Shown here: positions 59,031 through 64,000 of the stretch, piece after piece
Position numbering within the stretch: position 1 is the stretch's first letter
Layout of the letters: each line of letters starts with the position of its first letter
Source of the DNA: Symsagittifera roscoffensis
Lineage: Eukaryota; Xenacoelomorpha; Acoela; Convolutidae
Direction: 5' to 3'
Assembly: GCF_963678635.1 (NCBI RefSeq)
Contig: NC_087070.1
Location: 53,232,750 to 53,296,749 of the forward strand
Length of the DNA: 64,000 bases
The notes under the pieces: model-generated
What the model was told of the DNA's origin: nothing
What the model saw: only the letters and a program-made list of their open reading frames with translations
The model's database searches: none
Position numbers and translations under genes: made by a program

Positions 59031-62000
59031 AAAAATTGTATTCCGTCTTTGCCTATTTTACAATCAATGACGTAAATGCCTAAGATCTTCCAGTGTAGGT
59101 GTTCGCCGAAAGTGAAACCGCGACCTAAGCTATGTAGTTTGTTCGGGGTTTTCTAGGCATGGGCCAACATCAAAAATTTTGTAAAGGCGCTTTCGGCGCT
59201 AATACAAGTTCGGCGCGCCAAAAAAACGCAATTTTTTGGTCAAATACTTTTAAAAAGGCTCAAGATGTTACTTAGCCTGTTTTTTTGGAAAAATGCCTGC
59301 GGCGCAGAAATGTTTTGACAAAATAAAGTTAATATAGTTTAAATTGGTTGACCTTACAAAAATTTTTCAAAACGCTACCCCCATAGAAAAATTTCTGCAC
59401 TGTTGACAATACATCTATGCCGTTTTAAGCTATCTTGAAGTTAACTTGTGAGCAAGAGCACATTAAAGTATGCATGATTTCTAAAAAGTTTTAAAAACAA
59501 AAAGAGAAAAAAAGGAAATGAATAAAAACTTTTGATGTCTTCCAGTGTTGGGGTCCGCCGAAAGTCTAACCGCGACCTAAACTTTGTAGTTTGTTCGGGG
59601 TTTTCTAGACATGACTAAATTTGGACACAACACATGACTGTCACGACAGCTTAGATGTGAACCGCGATCGCTTTAAAATGAACTAGGGAGGGACCAAAAA
59701 ATTGACACATAGCAAAACTTATGTCACTGATTGAGGCAAAAACGATGCATATTTGGCTTCACTGATCTGGTTTACCGTTTTCGGTTGTCTACTACGTCAG
59801 CTTGCTCACCTTTTACTAAACACTTTAGTCCCAATAACACTAATTAGGCGAAGAAAACGCTCACTTTTTGCACAAAATATGGCTCATTCAAAGTGACATT
59901 GACAATCACATTGCATTAATTGTTGGCAATTTTCTTTCCAGCTTTTTTCTGTCAAAAAAATAACATGTGTAGTTTTCAATTATTTGGTATTTCATTCTAA
60001 CTGAAGAAAACTTACAATTAACTTTTTTCTCAAGATTTTTTTGTCATTCAACAAGTATTCAACATAAAGATCCGGTTGCATGGATGATTTTGTTTAAAAA
60101 ATGATTACAATCGATCCCGGGTTGAGTTGACAGGAAACATTACCGCTGATTCAGAGCTATATCCCAGTTTTATTGAAAATTTCATGGCTAAATCAAGCAT
60201 AACCCAATTTTTAAAAAAAATTTAGCGATGGTTCAGGGTTATTTTTCATGGCCATTATTCTCAGCGATAATCATGAATAATTTAGCCACGACAAATTCCT
60301 GAATCAGCGCTGAAAAAAATACATATATTCGAATTGAATTCAAAGCTTTATTACTTGTCGTGTAACTGGTGAAACGGGCAGACTTAGCCAGAAAGATGGA
60401 AAATAAGTGGAAAACAATTAAGTGGAAAACATGGATCGGAAAACTATTTCCGTGTTTAGCGACCAGTTAAAGATCCAAGAGCAGCTTTTGGTTGAAAAAT
60501 TGCCGGCGTTCTTGTGAATAATGTGTGACCGGCTTTAATTTTAGGGAGATGACTGCATATCACCTGGAATCTCATCTGAGATTGTGCGAAGTTACACAAT
60601 TTCAGAACCCTCTGTGTTGACAAAATAATTGCGATAGGAGGCAAACGCGTGGGCGTGCACTTATTTGAAAACATTAACCAATTTTACACTTTCAACGAGA
60701 GAGAAGCAACTATAGTCACTGAGGTTTCAACAAAAATTTCGAACCAATTTAGAAAAAGGCCTTGGATGATAATCTGGATGTGCAAGCTTCTCTAAAGGCA
60801 AAACTTTTATGAATCCGATTATTTGATCTTGAATTTCAAATATATAGTTTCCAGGATTTGACCAGGATTAAACGTACTGAAATTTTGTATGGTAGACGCC
60901 AATACGTATGGATGGGTTTGTAGAAATTGATTACAAATAGGAATAATTAAGTTTGATTTGGAGGGAGGAAACCGCATCAACCCAAAATTAATACACGTAC
61001 CCTTGGCTGCCATTTATTTGTTTTACATACTTTTTGCGTTATTTTCGATAACAAGGAAAATTCCCTTTGAAAATGATTAAGTAAAAGGAAAATGATTAAG
61101 CGAAAAAAAAGAACGTCGTAGAACTTGGGAGAATCAGAAAGTATGCTCCCGCCCCTCAAAATTGGCTGCCAATTTATTCCATAGGGTTCTCTCTTTGGTA
61201 TAGTTTTACGCGATCCGTTTTTGGCTGGCCAACATCAAAAGCTTTGTAAAGGGGCTTTCGGCGCTAAAATAAGTGATTTTGAAGGGGGGGCGCCAAAAAA
61301 ACAGCCTGTGGCGCAGAATTGTAATGACAAAAAAGGGTCAATATAGTTGAAATTGGTCGACCTAACAAAACGTCGATAAAATTTCTCAAAAAACCTCCAC
61401 CATAGAAACATTTCTGCCACTGTTGACAATCCCTCTATACCGTTTTAGGCTATCTCGAAGTTCATTAAAGTATGCATAATTTCTGAAAAATTTCCAAAAT
61501 AAAAAGAGGGAAAAAAATTGAAATTAATAAAAATTTTTAATGTATCTTCCAGTGTTGGGGTCCGCCGGAAGTCTAACCGCGACCTAAACATTGTAGTTTG
61601 ATCGGGGTTTTCTAGACACGGGCTATATTTGGACTCAACACATGACTGTCACGATAGCTTAGGTGTGAACCGCGATCGCTTGGAAATGAAAACGGCAGGG
61701 ACAAAAAATTGACACATCGCAAAAGAGTTGTCTTTGATTGAAGCAAAAACGAAGCATATTTGGAATATTTGATCATGTTTCCCGTTTTCGGTTGTCTACT
61801 TACGTCATCTTACTCGCCTTTTACTAAACACTTTAGTCCCAATAACACTAGTTAGGCGAAGAAAACGCTCGTTTTTTGCACAAGATATGGCCAATTCAAA
61901 GTGACATTGACAAGCGCGTGGTTTTAATTGCCAGTGTAGGTGTTCGCCGAAAGTCAAACCGCGACCTAAGCTATGTAGTTGGTTCGGGGTTTTCTAGGCA

Positions 62001-62470
62001 TGGGCTAAATTTGGACACAACACATGAATGTCACGACAGCTTAGATGAGAACCGCGATCCCTTAGAAATGAAATCGGGAGGGACAAAAAATTGATATATC
62101 GCAAAATTTATGTCATTGATTGAAGCAAAAACGATGCATATTTGGTTTCTTTGATCTGGTTTACCGTTTTTGGTTGTCTACTACGTCAGCTTACCCGCCT
62201 TTTAGAAAACACTTGAGTCCTAATAACACTAGTTAGGCGAATAAAACGCTCATTTTTTGCACAAGAAGTGGCTTCTCCAAAGTAACATTGACAAGCACTT
62301 GGCATTAATTGTTAGCAGTTTACTTTCAATCTTTTTTCTATCAAAAATAAAAAAAATTACACGGACAGTTTTGAAATTTTTGATATTTCATTCCAACTGA
62401 AGAAAACGTAAATTTACAATTTTTTAAACGTTTTCTCGTCATTTATCAAGTATTCAACATTAAGATTCGC

Positions 62471-62809
62471 ATGCATAGAAGATTTTGTTTGAAAAACGAT
62501 TACAATAGTTCCCGCGTTGAGTTGACAAGAAACATTAGCGCAGATTCAAAGATAATTCTCAGTTTTATTGAAAAATTCATGGCTACTTCAGGAATATCCC
62601 AGTTTTATGAAATTTTTAGCAATGTTTCAGGTTTTTTTCATACTTATTTGGTTGTTAAAAGTCTTGAGCAACTAAAATTTTACTCTTCTCCAATTACCCC
62701 TTCTCATTTTTTACTCCGTCCTCAATTTCATCCTCTGCCTGCCTTAACTCAAATTTCCTTGGCCATTTTTTCTCCGCCCCTTATCCCTTCCCCTACCACA
62801 CATTTTTAA
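62471..62809 (+). other. Longest recurrent ATG frame, 112 codons
   Basis: The frame begins MHRRFCLKNDYNSSRVELTR like the 75-codon copies. Because of differences near 62,690 it stays open through the pyrimidine-rich tract, giving a proline/serine/leucine-rich tail (PLPALTQISLAIFSPPLIPS) before TAA. The tail reads like translation of a C/T tract rather than a domain. No function is assigned. Confidence 0.35.
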
Positions 62810-62850
62810 CGTCTAGCCACCTCTCCTCGCGTGCACCCCCCAACTTGGTA

Positions 62851-63866
62851 GAAGACAAATAACAAGAAAAACACACAAAAAAAAGATTTTTCTTCAATTT
62901 TTCAAAAACTTTTTCCCTACCTTTTGAAGTTTTTGATTTATAAGATGAAGCTTAAAAGCTTTTTTCAGGTGAGTAAAATTATATTTTCAAGGCTTGAGTT
63001 CATTTAAGCTAATTTAAGGCTCCTCACTCGCTCGAAATTATACAAAAAATCTACACACTGAGAAAACTTTTATATGAAATAAGGGCTTCAATATGTTATA
63101 TCACTCAACCCAATCCAATTATTATTTGTGGTAGCTAGTTTTGCGTGGAAAATAAATAAAAAAAGTTGCAACAGACCCGAATACTATGTTTTTACCCGTT
63201 TTCAATGGTCAAAACAAAAAATAATTCAAGATAAAGACTAGACGGGTGGAAATGAAGAAAACAATCTATTACATTCGATTCAAAAACCATTTAGTTGACC
63301 GAGTAAGACAAGAGAAGCGATCGTTTTGGACAACTTTTTAGTTTGTAAAGTATTTTTTAAAACAAATTATTGTCCAAATTGATCGGTTCTCATGTGCTAC
63401 TCGGTTAACTAAATGGATTTTGAATGAATTGTAATCGATTGTTTTCTTCATTTCCACTCGTCTTGTCTTAATCTTGAAAAAAAAAAATTTTTTGTTTCGA
63501 CCATTGAAAATGGGGAGAAACTTAGTATTTGGGTCTGTTGTATTTTTTTTCTTTTTCTTTTCCACGCAAAACTAGCTACCACAAATAATAATTGGATTGC
63601 GTTGAGTGATATAACATATCGAAGCCCTTATATCATTTTTCTCAGTGTGTAGATTTTTTGTATATTTTGGAGCAAGTGAGGAGGCTTAAATTAGCTTATT
63701 TATGCTAAATTTAAGCCTTGAAAATTTAGTTTCACGCAAATGAATTAAGTTTTATAAGCTCCATTTTATAAATCAAAAACTTCAAAAGGTTGGGAACATT
63801 TTTTTGAAAAATTGAAAAAAAAAAGATTTTATTTATTTTTTTTGTGTTTTCTTGCTATTCGTCTTC
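62851..63866. repeat. ~1.02-kb palindrome, copy 7, diverged
   Basis: The left arm starts GAAGACAAATAACAAG and the right arm ends CTTGCTATTCGTCTTC. The loop region near 63,340 is longer and differs from that of copies 1-5, and arm positions such as GCGATCGTTTTGGAC versus GTCCAAATTGATCGG pair imperfectly. It is the last recognisable module of the window. Confidence 0.8.
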
Positions 63867-63924
63867 AAAAATTGTTTTCCATCTTTGCGTATTTTACAAT
63901 GACTGACGTATTTGCCTAAGCTCT

Positions 63925-64000
63925 ACTTTTTTGATCATATTCTTTTATCACGCCCCGCCAAAAAAAACGACACTAATTTGAAAACAAGAAAAAAAAATTG
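63925..64000. other. End of the large repeat units; unclassified sequence
   Basis: After TTTGCCTAAGCTCTAC the usual TTCCAGTGTAGGTGTTCGCC does not follow. The last 76 bases (ACGCCCCGCCAAAAAAAACG and neighbours) match nothing else in the window that I can see. Nothing functional is visible. Confidence 0.5.

Larger units (their letters stand above)
59204..63924. repeat. Large repeat unit, copy 3 (partial, rearranged)
   Basis: The unit starts with the same ACAAGTTCGGCGCGCC (AscI at 59,212). It shares copy 2 variants such as TTTGGTATTTC and ACTTTTTTCTCAAG, where copy 1 has TTTGATATTTC and ACTTTTTACTGAAG. It then follows its own course: a truncated FDIVNE-type fragment at 60,866, a VGVRRKSN copy at 61,554, the chimeric copy at 61,936, the longest recurrent frame at 62,471 and a diverged palindrome. 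The unit ends at about 63,924. Confidence 0.85.

Noticed and set aside
1-64000. tRNA, rRNA or other structured RNA genes
   Set aside because: No cloverleaf, B-box GGTTCGANNCC or rRNA-like segment was seen on reading either strand.

Overview
The window is eukaryotic repeat DNA, very AT-rich, with no intact gene I can defend. The organism is probably an invertebrate metazoan. A nematode is a guess, resting on TTTTTCAG/TTTCCAG-like splice acceptors beside coding-like pieces and on the general A/T-run texture; no ribosomal or other diagnostic gene is present.

Region 1 (1 to about 37,455) is one head-to-tail satellite array. About 70 monomers of roughly 500-525 bp can be counted from a conserved CTGCAGGGGCTCTAAAA box and an AAAAAAGCTTCTAATA box. 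All monomers point the same way. The array is a patchwork of local expansions: a 510-bp identical pair, a 3.12-kb six-monomer block twice, a 1.0-kb dimer twice, a 522-bp monomer three times, a 2,393-bp block twice, a 1,042-bp dimer almost twice, and a 3.6-kb block with monomer order D-A-B-C-A-B-C. One foreign piece interrupts it at 11,050-11,480: a broken scrap of Ty3/Gypsy pol around the integrase zinc-binding region.

Region 2 (about 37,455-38,910) is an island of less AT-rich, coding-like DNA. It holds short open frames that look like exon remnants of unknown genes, a small tandem duplication that copies a splice-acceptor-like site, and a 206-bp element with roughly 65-bp inverted ends (MITE-like).

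Region 3 (about 38,910-63,924) is a second, unrelated repeat system of large units. One 8,738-bp unit (40,103-48,840) is followed by a second (from 48,841) and a partial third (from 59,204). Within the units recur: (i) exon-like fragments of an unrecognised protein, including a 53-codon frame beginning VGVRRKSN that occurs 17 times and whose two main versions differ largely at synonymous third positions; (ii) a 75-112 codon ATG-started frame of unknown meaning; (iii) a pyrimidine-rich tract; and (iv) seven copies, one truncated, of an imperfect palindrome of about 1.03 kb. My reading is that a host gene or gene pair decayed into repeat units that then amplified by unequal exchange, with palindromes at or near several breakpoints. 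The last 76 bases appear to leave the unit.

Nearly all long open frames in the window are by-products of AT-rich tandem copies, often starting at TTG rather than ATG, and are not called as genes. Because so many copies are nearly identical, copy numbers depend on the assembly being right.
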